The notes: a model not told the origin generated them from the sequence alone. Shown: positions 16,345 to 24,474, counted from the first letter of the stretch. The stretch: 64,000 bases of DNA from an uncultured Acetatifactor sp. (GCA_910584235.1 CAJTZD010000006.1:27462-91461), one strand, 5' to 3'. Made by a program: numbers and translations.

Positions 16345-16977
16345 GAGACTCACCGTCACCCCGTCTCCCACAGGCAGCACCACAGTCTCCAGCAACGGAT
16401 GGTGCTTCAGCTCATAAAGGTACTCCCGCATTCTGGCATGAATGGTGCGGTTTCGTCTGGTCACCGCAAACCGGGACTGCACCACATCCCCGTCCTGCAG
16501 CACATTGTCGGACACCAACAGCCCGTCCGCTGCCAAAAGCCGCAAACAATCTTCCAGGAAATACAGATACTGTCCTTTGGCCGCATCCATAAAAATAAAA
16601 TCATAAGTTCCCGTCAGGCCCTGCAGAACCTCCGCCGCATCCCCCTCCAAAAGCGTAATCCTGTCCTCTCTCCCGGCCCGCCTGAAATTCTCCTTTGCCA
16701 CGGGAATGCGCTTCTCATATTTTTCAATGGTAGTGATATGACAGTCCTTTGGCCCATACTGGCTCATCAACAGCGCAGAAAAGCCCACCGCAGTGCCCAC
16801 CTCCAGAATATTCGCCGGTTTCTTTACCGCCAGCAGAAATTTCAGCAGGCTCTGGGTAGACTTTCGCACAATAGGAATCCGGTTTTCCAGCGCTTCTTTT
16901 TCGATTTCATCCAGAAAGGCAGTATTCCCCCCGTCCAGGGAGTCGATAAAGGCCGCCATCCTCTCGTCTATGATCAT
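16336..16977 (-). CDS. O-methyltransferase, CCoAOMT/TrmR-like family
   Basis: A 213-residue SAM-dependent methyltransferase. The ATG at 16977 follows GAGGAG; an upstream in-frame ATG has none. SAM-binding parts are ILEVGTAVGFSALLM and the acidic ITTIEKYEKR; FIFMDAAKGQY holds the metal-binding Asp of the family. In B. subtilis the comparable YrrM (TrmR) methylates 5-hydroxyuridine in tRNA and sits next to U32 genes. The same neighbourhood here (U32 gene 75 bases downstream) makes a tRNA mo5U methyltransferase role likely. The C-terminal TVSLKV and stop lie in repeat copy G. Confidence 0.88.
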   Translation of the reverse strand: MIIDERMAAFIDSLDGGNTAFLDEIEKEALENRIPIVRKSTQSLLKFLLAVKKPANILEVGTAVGFSALLMSQYGPKDCHITTIEKYEKRIPVAKENFRRAGREDRITLLEGDAAEVLQGLTGTYDFIFMDAAKGQYLYFLEDCLRLLAADGLLVSDNVLQDGDVVQSRFAVTRRNRTIHARMREYLYELKHHPLLETVVLPVGDGVTVSLKV

Positions 16978-17086
16978 ACGCTCTCCTCTTATTTTCGGAA
17001 AGCTTCCGTCTCCGCAGCCAATGCCCGGGTTCTCTCCGGATTCCGGACTCGGGCTTCCCGTGGAAAACACGGACGAAAACGCCTCT

Positions 17087-17623
17087 CTAAGCGCCCGCTC
17101 CGCTTTCCGTTCCGTCTCCGCTCTCCGTATCCTGCCCCTGGGTATCGGAGCCTGTGTCGCCGCTCTCGGACGCGGCCCCTCCCGCAGGCGGGTTCGCTGT
17201 CTCGGAAGAGCTGCCGGCGCCCCTACCGCCCCCGGAGGATGAGCCCTCGCCCTCTTCCTCTTTCTCCACCACCATGGCCTGCATCATCTCTTCCGCTGTC
17301 ATGGCAGTGCTCAGCTCAAAAGTGCCGGGTCCCACATCCGCCCTGCATTCCGAGAGATAATACTGCAGCACGAAAAGCTTTGCGTCCCGGACCAGCCCTC
17401 TGCTCTCGAAGAGCTTCCCGATGTCAAAAGCCGACATCTCCGGCTCCACGGTCACAGTCACTGTCCGGCCCTCTCCAGTGGATATGGCAGGCTCCGTAAA
17501 AATACGGTACCCATACTCATAGCAGATTCCGGCTCCCCTGTAAATCACATAAACCACCGCCACCGCCATCACCACCCGAATGATAGCTCCCATAACCGCG
17601 GCAATAATACTCGTCACTTTCAT
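17087..17623 (-). CDS. YceG/MltG N-terminal-like membrane protein lacking the catalytic domain
   Basis: The start at 17623 follows GGAGGATTTT and gives 178 residues. After a membrane segment (about 5-25) comes a stretch resembling the LysM-like front part of MltG endolytic transglycosylases: TVTVEPEMSAFDIGKLFESRGLV and LPGTFELSTAMTAEEMMQAM-like GTFELSTAMTAEEMMQAM. The rest is a Gly/Ser/Glu-rich, disordered tail. The MltG catalytic half is absent. In B. subtilis and Clostridia the yrrM-yrrL (mltG)-U32 order is conserved, so this gene stands in the mltG position, but catalysis is not expected. It may be a regulator or a spore/cell-wall accessory. Confidence 0.7.
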   Translation of the reverse strand: MKVTSIIAAVMGAIIRVVMAVAVVYVIYRGAGICYEYGYRIFTEPAISTGEGRTVTVTVEPEMSAFDIGKLFESRGLVRDAKLFVLQYYLSECRADVGPGTFELSTAMTAEEMMQAMVVEKEEEGEGSSSGGGRGAGSSSETANPPAGGAASESGDTGSDTQGQDTESGDGTESGAGA

Positions 17624-17647
17624 AAAATCCTCCGTCCCCAAGCCCGG

Positions 17648-17759
17648 AAGAATGCCCATACACTTTAGGCATTCTTACGTGTGCAATTTAGATTTTCAAG
17701 TGCCATGCTCTTGGTGCTTTAGACTGTGTACTTTACAGCCTTAGAAAATCTTTGCACAC
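17648..17759 (-). repeat. dispersed structured element, copy A
   Basis: Forward-strand parts: a hairpin AAGAATGCC / GGCATTCTT (17648-17676); an outer stem GTGTGCAA (17679-17686) with TTGCACAC (17752-17759); a second closing stem GATTTTC / GAAAATC (17691-17697, 17744-17750). Inside are two small hairpins, about 17698-17720 and 17721-17741. The plan is the same as in copies B, C and D, but stem sequences differ on both sides so that pairing is kept. It lies downstream of RNase J, in tandem with copy B, and upstream of the MltG-like gene. Confidence 0.7.
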
Positions 17760-17832
17760 TTCCCGTCATACCGCCTCTAGCGGCACAAACAATAACTGAA
17801 AAGGTGCAAGTCAAAGCGCAAAAGCCGCACTT

Positions 17833-17957
17833 GAAGAATGCCCATGCACTTCGGGCATTCTTCTGTGTGAGACTGGCGAGCCAAGCGAACTTGTTCGCTC
17901 GCAAGCCTAGAAGTTCTTGGCGGGCGTCCTTTGGCCGCCTAGAACTTCTTCTCACAC
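17833..17957 (-). repeat. dispersed structured element, copy B, abutting the RNase J stop codon
   Basis: Read on the minus strand the element begins directly after the RNase J stop. Outer stem: GTGTGAGA (17865-17872) with TCTCACAC (17950-17957). Enclosed hairpins: AGAAGTTCT-N-AGAACTTCT with a GGCGG/CCGCC top (17909-17949), and AGCGAAC/GTTCGCT (17884-17899). Outside the junction is an 11-bp hairpin GAAGAATGCCC / GGGCATTCTTC (17833-17863). The shape is a three-way junction plus a separate hairpin. No T-run follows, so an ordinary terminator is unlikely. Confidence 0.8.
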
Positions 17958-19631
17958 TTATACCTCCATAATAATAGGTAATATCATAGGCCGCCTCTTG
18001 GTCTTTTTCCAGACATAATCACTGAGGGCATCCTTTGTGGTATTCTTTAATTTTCCCCAGTCCGTTATGCCTCTGTCCAGGCATCTCTGGATAGCGTCGT
18101 CCACAATCTGTCTGGCCTCTTCTATCAGTTCATCGGATTCCTTTACATACACGAATCCTCTGGACACAATATCCGGACCTGCCACCAGCTCTTCTCCGAC
18201 CCGGTCCAGGCTCATGACCACTACCATAATGCCGTCCTCCGCCAGATGCTGGCGATCCCGCAGCACCACATTTCCCACATCTCCCACACCCAGGCCGTCC
18301 ACCAGAATCGCTCCCACGGGAACCCTGCCTTTTACGTCCGCATGCTCCTTGTCCAGCTCCAGCACATCGCCGGAGGACAGGATGAAGATATGGTCTTTCT
18401 CAATTCCCAGGCTCTGGGCAATCTTAGCCTGGGCTTTCAGATGCTTGATCTCCCCGTGGACAGGTATGGAATATTTGGGTCTGATCAGCGCGTACAGCAG
18501 CTTGATCTCCTCCTGGCAGGCATGCCCTGACACATGGGCATCCTGGAATATCACGTCCGCACCCTTGCGGATCAGCTCATTGATCACCTTGGTGACGGAC
18601 TTTTCGTTTCCGGGGATGGGGTTGGAGGAAAAGATCACCGTATCTCCGGCGCCGATGCTGATCTTTCGGTGCATACCGCTGGCCATGCGGCTTAAGGCCG
18701 CCATGCTCTCTCCCTGGCTTCCCGTGGTGATGACCACCTGCTTCTCATTGGGATAATCTTTCATCTGATCCACCTCAATGAGCGTATTGTCCGGAATGCT
18801 GATACAGCCTAAGTTTCTGGCCGTATCAATAATGCTCACCATGCTGCGCCCGTCCACACAGACCTTGCGCCCGAATTTATACGCAGTATTGATGATCTGC
18901 TGGACCCTGTCCACATTGGAGGCAAAGGTAGCCACAAAAATCCTGGTATTCTTATGCTCCTCAAATAAATTGTCAAAAGTGGCGCCCACGGTGCGCTCGG
19001 AGGGAGTAAATCCGGGCCGCTCCGCATTGGTGGAATCACACATCAGCGCCAGCACGCCTTTCTTGCCCAGTTCCGCGAAACGCTGGAGGTCTATGGCGTC
19101 TCCGAACACAGGTGTGTAGTCAACCTTAAAGTCTCCCGTATGCACCACCACCCCTACCGGGGAGTAGATTGCCAGCGCCGCCGCGTCCACAATGCTGTGG
19201 TTGGTCTTGATAAACTCCACCCGAAGCTGTCCTAAATTGATGGACTGGCCGAACTTCACCACCTTGCGCTTGACGCTTTTCGTCAGCTCATGTTCTTTGA
19301 GCTTATTCTCAATGATACCCATGGTCAGCCTGGTGGCATAGATGGGCGCATTGATCTCCCGGAGCACATAGGGCAGCGCTCCGATATGGTCCTCATGGCC
19401 ATGGGTAATCACAAAGCCCTTTACCTTGCTGATATTGTCCTTAAGGTAAGTCACGTCCGGTATGACCAGGTCAATGCCCAGCATGTCGTCAGCCGGAAAT
19501 GACAGGCCGCAGTCTACCACAACAATACTGTCTTCGTATTCGAACGCAGTAATGTTCATGCCGATTTGTTCCAGGCCCCCCAAAGGGATTATCTTTAGTC
19601 TGGAACCGCTGTTATTCTCTTTTTTCTTCAA
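17958..19631 (-). CDS. rnj: ribonuclease J
   Basis: Metallo-beta-lactamase/beta-CASP ribonuclease that degrades and matures RNA from the 5' end and internally. The 557-residue length is typical. The metal site is THGHEDHIGALPY; further marks are VHTGDFKVDYTP, CDSTNAERPG and VSGHACQEE. The start is TTG at 19631 with GGAGGAG seven bases before; this puts the start inside the end of the Fur gene (20-base overlap), so translation is probably coupled. The stop TAA abuts structured element copy B, and copy A follows, so the 3' end of the message of this RNase is heavily folded. Confidence 0.95.
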   Translation of the reverse strand: MKKKENNSGSRLKIIPLGGLEQIGMNITAFEYEDSIVVVDCGLSFPADDMLGIDLVIPDVTYLKDNISKVKGFVITHGHEDHIGALPYVLREINAPIYATRLTMGIIENKLKEHELTKSVKRKVVKFGQSINLGQLRVEFIKTNHSIVDAAALAIYSPVGVVVHTGDFKVDYTPVFGDAIDLQRFAELGKKGVLALMCDSTNAERPGFTPSERTVGATFDNLFEEHKNTRIFVATFASNVDRVQQIINTAYKFGRKVCVDGRSMVSIIDTARNLGCISIPDNTLIEVDQMKDYPNEKQVVITTGSQGESMAALSRMASGMHRKISIGAGDTVIFSSNPIPGNEKSVTKVINELIRKGADVIFQDAHVSGHACQEEIKLLYALIRPKYSIPVHGEIKHLKAQAKIAQSLGIEKDHIFILSSGDVLELDKEHADVKGRVPVGAILVDGLGVGDVGNVVLRDRQHLAEDGIMVVVMSLDRVGEELVAGPDIVSRGFVYVKESDELIEEARQIVDDAIQRCLDRGITDWGKLKNTTKDALSDYVWKKTKRRPMILPIIMEV

Positions 19632-20082
19632 TCAAATCTCCTCCACATTCTACACAGTAGCCGTAGAGCTTTACCTCATGATTCACAACACGAAATCCGG
19701 TAGCCCCGGTGATCTTCTCCTCCAGCTCCTCCAACAGATCATCCTGAAAGGATAACACCCTGCCGCATTTGATACAAATCAGATGATGATGACGGTGTCT
19801 CCCTGTGCCCTCCAGAGCACTCCCCATCTCGTAGCGCACAAAACCATCGTCAAAATTGATCCGGTCAATCAGATGCAGGCTCCCCAACAACTGTATGGTT
19901 CTATAAACAGTAGCCAGTCCGATGTCCGGACAGTCCACTTTTACAAGCTCAAATATTTCTTCCGCGGTCAGATGCTCCTTAGGGCAGGCGGCAATGGCCT
20001 CCAGAACCGCCATCCTCTGTCTGGTGACCTTTAAGCCTTTGTCCTTTAAAAGCCGCTCCGCGCTCTCCCTGTCAACTGCCAT
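19612..20082 (-). CDS. Fur family metal-dependent transcriptional repressor
   Basis: A 156-residue winged-helix repressor. The start at 20082 follows GGAGTTGGAAT. The DNA-recognition helix region is GLATVYRTIQLLGSLHLI; the regulatory metal site HRHHHLICIKCGR and the structural zinc Cys pairs (CIKCG, CVECGG) are intact. It could be Fur, PerR or Zur; the sequence alone does not decide, though clostridial genes in this position are usually called Fur/PerR. It overlaps the RNase J start by 20 bases and follows the DUF1292 gene. Confidence 0.92.
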   Translation of the reverse strand: MAVDRESAERLLKDKGLKVTRQRMAVLEAIAACPKEHLTAEEIFELVKVDCPDIGLATVYRTIQLLGSLHLIDRINFDDGFVRYEMGSALEGTGRHRHHHLICIKCGRVLSFQDDLLEELEEKITGATGFRVVNHEVKLYGYCVECGGDLIEEKRE

Positions 20083-20130
20083 ATTCCAACTCCGCACGGC
20101 GTCCCTGTCCGGCCGGCGTTCCTGTCCGGC

Positions 20131-20400
20131 TTACTCTCTCTCAAACTCCACGTCCTCTAACATACTCTCGAACACACCCGCTACGGCGACAAGTTCGTCA
20201 TCATCGGACACAACGGTATACACGCCGTCCGGCTCCCCGTCCCGGGAGATATCTTTCAGAATCAGGGCTTCACCGTCGCCTTCCTCCACATCAGTGACAA
20301 GGATATAGTCAATTCCCCCTATCCTCGTCTGTTCCAGCACATAGAAATCCACCGGCTCTTCTCCGTCCGGACTGAATGTAATCTTTTCCTGTTTTGCCAT
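20131..20400 (-). CDS. DUF1292 (YrzB-like) acidic protein
   Basis: An 89-residue very acidic cytoplasmic protein with the DUF1292 pattern: ITFSPDGEEPVDFYVLEQTRIGG, IDYILVTDVEEGDGEALILKD and a C-terminal VFESMLEDVEFE. The start follows GGAGCGGAA. It stands between ruvX and the Fur gene, the conserved order of this family in Firmicutes. No molecular function is established. Confidence 0.9.
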   Translation of the reverse strand: MAKQEKITFSPDGEEPVDFYVLEQTRIGGIDYILVTDVEEGDGEALILKDISRDGEPDGVYTVVSDDDELVAVAGVFESMLEDVEFERE

Positions 20401-20510
20401 TTCCGCTCCTAAATCCTTACCTTGGCCCTACGCCCCAAGCCTGCCCCGGGCTGCCTGGGAATCTGCCGAAAGCGCGGCAAATATCCCCCGGAATTCCCTG
20501 CCGCTACGCT

Positions 20511-20981
20511 TTACGGCTCTTCTGTACCGTCCGAACCGTCAGACTGTCCGGAGGCTCTTTCCATACCGCGGTAATCCAGATAACCCTGCAGTATCAGAAC
20601 CGCCGCGATCTTGTCCACATAATCCTTTCTCTTTTCCCTGCGGATGCCGGCCTCTATCATGGCCTTGTCAGCCGCCACCGTGGTCAGGCGCTCGTCCCAC
20701 ATGACCACAGGCAGTCCCGTCCGGCGTTCCAGCTTCTCCCGAAATTCCTCCGTCAGCTCCGCGCGCACTCCTGCCGTGGCGTTCATATTCTTCGGAAGCC
20801 CCAGCACGATTTCCTCCGCTTCGTATTCCAGTATCAGCTCTTCAATCCGGGCTAAAGTCCGGCGCAGCTTGTCCTCTCTCTCCCTGCGGATGATCTCCAC
20901 CCCCTGGGCCGTTATGAGCAGACTGTCGCTGACCGCCACCCCCACTGTCTTCGAACCGAAATCGAGACCCATTATGCGCAT
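20511..20981 (-). CDS. ruvX: RuvX/YqgF family putative Holliday junction resolvase (pre-16S rRNA nuclease)
   Basis: A 156-residue RNase H-fold protein. The start at 20981 follows GAAGGAGG. Catalytic acidic residues are visible in MGLDFGSKTVGVAVSD, IVLGLPKNMN with the later Glu, and WDERLTTVAADKAM. In E. coli YqgF processes pre-16S rRNA; in other bacteria it is treated as a resolvase. A polar, charged tail ends in DGSDGTEEP. It follows ireB, as in most Firmicutes. Confidence 0.95.
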   Translation of the reverse strand: MRIMGLDFGSKTVGVAVSDSLLITAQGVEIIRREREDKLRRTLARIEELILEYEAEEIVLGLPKNMNATAGVRAELTEEFREKLERRTGLPVVMWDERLTTVAADKAMIEAGIRREKRKDYVDKIAAVLILQGYLDYRGMERASGQSDGSDGTEEP

Positions 20982-21012
20982 AGGACGCCTCCTTCTCCCA
21001 ACACTCAATCCC

Positions 21013-21075
21013 AGCGTGAAGCTTTAGAATTTCTTAGTCTGCATACTTTGCAGGCTTTGAAATTCTCTCCGCGCT
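21013..21075 (-). repeat. reduced dispersed element, copy E, at the ireB stop codon
   Basis: An outer stem AGCGTGAAG (21013-21021) with CTCCGCGCT (21067-21075, one mismatch) encloses a single hairpin AGAATTTC / GAAATTCT with a paired top. The hairpin loop region closely matches copy A (CTGCATACTTTGCAG against CTGTGTACTTTACAG, a compensated pair change). It lacks the GAATGCC hairpin and the second inner hairpin of full copies. The ireB stop TAG overlaps its gene-proximal end. Confidence 0.65.
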
Positions 21076-21337
21076 ATTCCCATTCTTTTGTATGAATGTA
21101 CTCTGTCAGCAGCTCCTCCACCAGCTCGTCCCGCTCCACTTTCATGATCATACTCCTTGCGTTCTTGTGGCTGGTGATATAGGTGGGATCGCCGCTCATG
21201 ATGTATCCCACGATCTGGTTTACCGGATTGTAGCCCTTTTCCGTCAATGCCTCATATACGGCGGCCAGCACCGCCTTCGCTCCGTCCGCAGGTTCCGAGT
21301 CCACCTTGAAGTATTGTGTGTTTTCTAAATTCTGCAT
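21074..21337 (-). CDS. ireB: IreB family regulatory phosphoprotein
   Basis: An 87-residue protein of the IreB/UPF0297 (YrzL) family. In Enterococcus IreB is phosphorylated by the Ser/Thr kinase IreK and negatively controls cephalosporin resistance. Family segments are GYNPVNQIVGYIMSGDPTYITSHKNAR and the preceding ALTEKGY. It precedes ruvX with the structured element copy E in the gap. Confidence 0.94.
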   Translation of the reverse strand: MQNLENTQYFKVDSEPADGAKAVLAAVYEALTEKGYNPVNQIVGYIMSGDPTYITSHKNARSMIMKVERDELVEELLTEYIHTKEWE

Positions 21338-21444
21338 GTCCTGACTCCTATCCGCCCGTACAAGACCGGGCCTGTCCCTTGTGGTAAAAGCGGTCCATCC
21401 ATTACTTTCCTTTTATCATAACTCATTTGCGAAAAAAATTCAAG

Positions 21445-22854
21445 CTACATCAGAATTTCCTCTGTGAGGAAATCCTGAATCCGTACTTTTGCCAGCGTGT
21501 TGATGGCCGGTACGTCCTTTTCTTCACGGTCTGTCACATCTACGGCCACCTTTACATAGTCCTTTGTATGCCCGATGCAATAGGTCCTGCCGTTTATCCC
21601 GCACTGTTCCTCCAAAAGCACTTCGGCTTCCTTTCCTATGTACCGCCTGCGGAATTCCTCTGACTGCCGCCCCCGCAGGGCAATCAGCTCGGCGCTCCGC
21701 TTTGCTTTCACAGGCTCCGGCACCTGGTCCGGCATGGAATCCGCCGCCGTGCCTGCCCGCCTGGAATATTTGAAGACATGCATATCGTAAAAATGCACTT
21801 TTTCCAGGAATTCTTTTGTCTGTGCAAACTCCTCTTCCGTCTCCCCCGGAAAGCCTGCGATCACATCCGTGGTGATGGCGGGCGTATCGAAATATTCCCG
21901 CAAAAGCTCCACGCTTTTATAGTATTCCCCGGTGGTGTAATGTCTATTCATCCTTTTTAAGGTAGCGTCGCAGCCGCTCTGGAGGGATAAATGGAAATGG
22001 GGGCAGAGCTTTGGAAGCTTTGCCAGCCGCTTTGCGGTATCGGGCGTAATGATCCTGGGTTCCAAGGATCCTAGCCGGATCCGCTCCACCCCCTTTGTCT
22101 CCTGTATCCGCTCCGCCAGTTCCACCAGTCTGCTGTGTCCGTTATACCCGGGCCGGCGTATGCGCTCCCCGCTATCGTCTTCCGCCGTACCGTCCCCGAA
22201 ATCAATGCCGTAAGAGCTGATATGAATCCCCGTCAACACCACCTCCCGGTAGCCTGCCGCCGCCAGCCCCGCCGCCTCCCGGAGCACATCTTCCATCCTG
22301 CGGCTTCTTACCCTGCCCCTGGCATAGGGTATGGCGCAGTAGGAGCAGAACTGATTGCAGCCGTCCTGAATCTTGATGTAGGCCCTGGTATGCTCCGCCG
22401 TCTGCCTTAGCTGCATCTCCTCATATTCATAGGTATGGCCAATGTCCGGAATCGTGGCGCCATGCAGCGTCTTATCCGTATACTGCCTGTCCCGGCTCTC
22501 CTCTTTCCTGGTTTGCAGGAATTCCTCCAGGATGGGCACAATGTCTTTTTTGCGGTTGTTGCCCACGGCAAGGTCGATGGCCGGGTCCTTTTCCACAGCC
22601 TCCCTGCCGGTCTGCACATAGCAGCCCACAGCCACCACTATAGCGGCCGGATTTTGCTGTCTGGCCCGGTGGAGCATCTGTCTGCTCTTTCGGTCCGCTA
22701 TATTGGTCACGGTACAGGTATTCACGATATAAATATCCGCCGCCTCATCAAATGGCACAATACGGTATCCCTTTTCCTGAAGCCTTTGCCGCATTCCATC
22801 CATTTCATAAGAATTCACCTTGCAGCCCAGATTATACAATGCCACACTTTTCAT
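21445..22854 (-). CDS. mtaB: tRNA t6A37 methylthiotransferase MtaB
   Basis: Radical-SAM enzyme that adds a methylthio group to t6A37 of tRNA. The N-terminal UPF0004 domain has cluster-binding Cys residues in YNLGCKVN, VNTCTVTN and AVGCYVQ. The radical-SAM CxxxCxxC is CNQFCSYCAIPYARGRVRSR. A TRAM domain closes the protein (about 400-469). The start follows GGAGAATAATC. It is divergent from the HPr-like gene. Confidence 0.95.
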   Translation of the reverse strand: MKSVALYNLGCKVNSYEMDGMRQRLQEKGYRIVPFDEAADIYIVNTCTVTNIADRKSRQMLHRARQQNPAAIVVAVGCYVQTGREAVEKDPAIDLAVGNNRKKDIVPILEEFLQTRKEESRDRQYTDKTLHGATIPDIGHTYEYEEMQLRQTAEHTRAYIKIQDGCNQFCSYCAIPYARGRVRSRRMEDVLREAAGLAAAGYREVVLTGIHISSYGIDFGDGTAEDDSGERIRRPGYNGHSRLVELAERIQETKGVERIRLGSLEPRIITPDTAKRLAKLPKLCPHFHLSLQSGCDATLKRMNRHYTTGEYYKSVELLREYFDTPAITTDVIAGFPGETEEEFAQTKEFLEKVHFYDMHVFKYSRRAGTAADSMPDQVPEPVKAKRSAELIALRGRQSEEFRRRYIGKEAEVLLEEQCGINGRTYCIGHTKDYVKVAVDVTDREEKDVPAINTLAKVRIQDFLTEEILM

Positions 22855-22888
22855 GATTATTCTCCACTATTTTTGTATTGTTTTCGCC

Positions 22889-22917
22889 TTGACTTTTGGG
22901 ACTCCAACCGTTAATAT
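22889..22917 (+). promoter_or_regulatory. sigma-A promoter of the HPr-like gene
   Basis: TTGACT (22889-22894), 17 bases, TAATAT (22912-22917), followed after 35 bases by the gene with a strong GGAGGT ribosome site. Confidence 0.6.
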
Positions 22918-22952
22918 GTTGACTGGAAAGAAAAAGACAGGAGGTAAGGAAG

Positions 22953-23186
22953 ATGAAAACAGTACAAATATTTTTAAACTCTATCGACAAAGTAAAATCC
23001 TTTGTGAACGACATCTCCAAGTTCGATTATGATTTCGACCTGGTATCCGGCAGATATGTAGTCGATGCGAAATCCATCATGGGGATCTTCAGCTTAGATC
23101 TGTCCAAGCCCATTGATTTGAACATCCACACAGAGGAAGGCGCAGACGAAGTACTGGAATTCTTAAAACCCTATATCGTACCGTAG
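22953..23186 (+). CDS. HPr-like protein without the active-site histidine
   Basis: A 77-residue protein with the size and fold pattern of the phosphotransfer protein HPr (KSIMGIFSLDLSKPIDLNI matches the region around HPr Ser46). The HPr active-site segment with His15 (IHARPA) is replaced by LNSIDKVKSFVND, so it cannot carry phosphate on that His. This short HPr-like family is widespread in Lachnospiraceae; its function is not established. It is a monocistron with its own promoter and terminator. Confidence 0.85.
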   Translation: MKTVQIFLNSIDKVKSFVNDISKFDYDFDLVSGRYVVDAKSIMGIFSLDLSKPIDLNIHTEEGADEVLEFLKPYIVP

Positions 23187-23223
23187 CGTACAGTATCTGC
23201 AGTTTAAGTACATGAGAAAAGCC

Positions 23224-23263
23224 GGAAAAGGTCTCTTTGGGAAAGCCCTGAGAGGCCTTTTCC
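23224..23263 (+). terminator. intrinsic terminator of the HPr-like gene
   Basis: GGAAAAGG-CTCT pairs with AGAG-CCTTTTCC in a 12- to 13-bp stem, 37 bases after the stop. The T-run is part of the stem, and further T residues follow (TGTTTAT). Confidence 0.75.
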
Positions 23264-23292
23264 TGTTTATGCCCGCCGCGTCTCTCCCTCTC

Positions 23293-24474
23293 TCATTCCT
23301 CCACCACAATCAGCTCTTTGGTCTCCAGCGCTGTCCGCACCAGCTCCTCTATTCCCTCCTGCAGGTTCTGCTCATGGCGGCGGATAAATTTCAGATTGGG
23401 TTTGGTCACGGGATGCTTGGCCACAAAAATCGTACAACAGTCCTCATAAGGCAGAATGGAGGTCTCAAAGGTATCGATACGGTTGGCCACCTCCACGATC
23501 TCCAGCTTGTCGAACCCGATCAGGGGACGGTACACCGGCAGCTCGCATACCTCATTGGTGGCGATCAGAGACTGCATGGTCTGGGAGGCCACCTGCCCGA
23601 TGCTCTCGCCGGTGATAAGCCCCAGACAATCCGTCTCCTTTGCGATGTGCTCCGCAATCCGCATCATATACCGGCGCATGATGATGGTCAGCTCCTCATG
23701 AGGACACTTCTCATGGATATAAAGCTGGATGTCCGTAAAGTTGATCACATGGAGCCACACAGGGCCTGCGTACCGGGACACAATTCTGGCCAGATCCACC
23801 ACTTTCTGTTTCGCCCGCTCGCTGGTGTAGGGGGGCGCGTGGAAGTACACCGCGTCCAGCTTCACGCCGCGCTTTGCTATCATATATCCCGCCACAGGAG
23901 AGTCGATGCCGCCGGACAAAAGCAGCATGGCTTTCCCCCCTGACCCCACGGGCATGCCGCCGGGACCCGGAATGATTTCCGAATAAATATATATTTTTTC
24001 ACGGATTTCCACATTCAGCATAATATCCGGCTTGTGTACGTCCACGGACATCTCCGGATATGCCTTGAGAATCGCCTCCCCCAGCAGCGCATTGATCTCC
24101 ATGGATTCTATCGGGTAATCCTTGCGGGCCCGCCTGGCGTTCACCTTGAACGTCCTGTGCTTGTCCGGATAAACCTCGTCCACATAGGCCGTCACCCGCT
24201 GGCAGAGCTTCTCAAAGCCCTCGTCCTCCGCATAGACCACAGGACAGATGCCGGAAATACCGAACACCCTCCTAAGCCGCTCCACCGCCTCGTCAAAGTC
24301 AAACTCTCCCTGGGCCTCGGCAAAAATACGCCCCTGAGATTTACGGATAACAAACCGCCCCTCGCATTTCTTCAGGGCATACTTCATCTGGCGCACCAGC
24401 ATGTCCTCAAATAAATACCGGTTCTTCCCCTTTACACCGATCTCGGCATACTTGATCAAAAAAGCAGTAAACAT
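23293..24474 (-). CDS. thiI: tRNA 4-thiouridine synthase ThiI
   Basis: ATP-dependent sulfurtransferase for s4U8 of tRNA. The 393-residue product has an N-terminal ferredoxin-like/THUMP part and a PP-loop ATPase with LLLSGGIDSPVAGYM. The C-terminal rhodanese domain of E. coli ThiI is absent, the normal Firmicutes form. A conserved Cys pair lies in YEDCCTIFVAKHPVTKP. The sulfur donor is very probably the cysteine desulfurase encoded upstream in the same direction, with structured element copy C between the two genes. Confidence 0.95.
   Translation of the reverse strand: MFTAFLIKYAEIGVKGKNRYLFEDMLVRQMKYALKKCEGRFVIRKSQGRIFAEAQGEFDFDEAVERLRRVFGISGICPVVYAEDEGFEKLCQRVTAYVDEVYPDKHRTFKVNARRARKDYPIESMEINALLGEAILKAYPEMSVDVHKPDIMLNVEIREKIYIYSEIIPGPGGMPVGSGGKAMLLLSGGIDSPVAGYMIAKRGVKLDAVYFHAPPYTSERAKQKVVDLARIVSRYAGPVWLHVINFTDIQLYIHEKCPHEELTIIMRRYMMRIAEHIAKETDCLGLITGESIGQVASQTMQSLIATNEVCELPVYRPLIGFDKLEIVEVANRIDTFETSILPYEDCCTIFVAKHPVTKPNLKFIRRHEQNLQEGIEELVRTALETKELIVVEE

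Noticed and set aside
17833..17863. GAAGAATGCCC/GGGCATTCTTC hairpin as a simple rho-independent terminator
   Set aside because: No T-run follows on either strand in any of the copies, and one copy lies inside the heat-shock operon.
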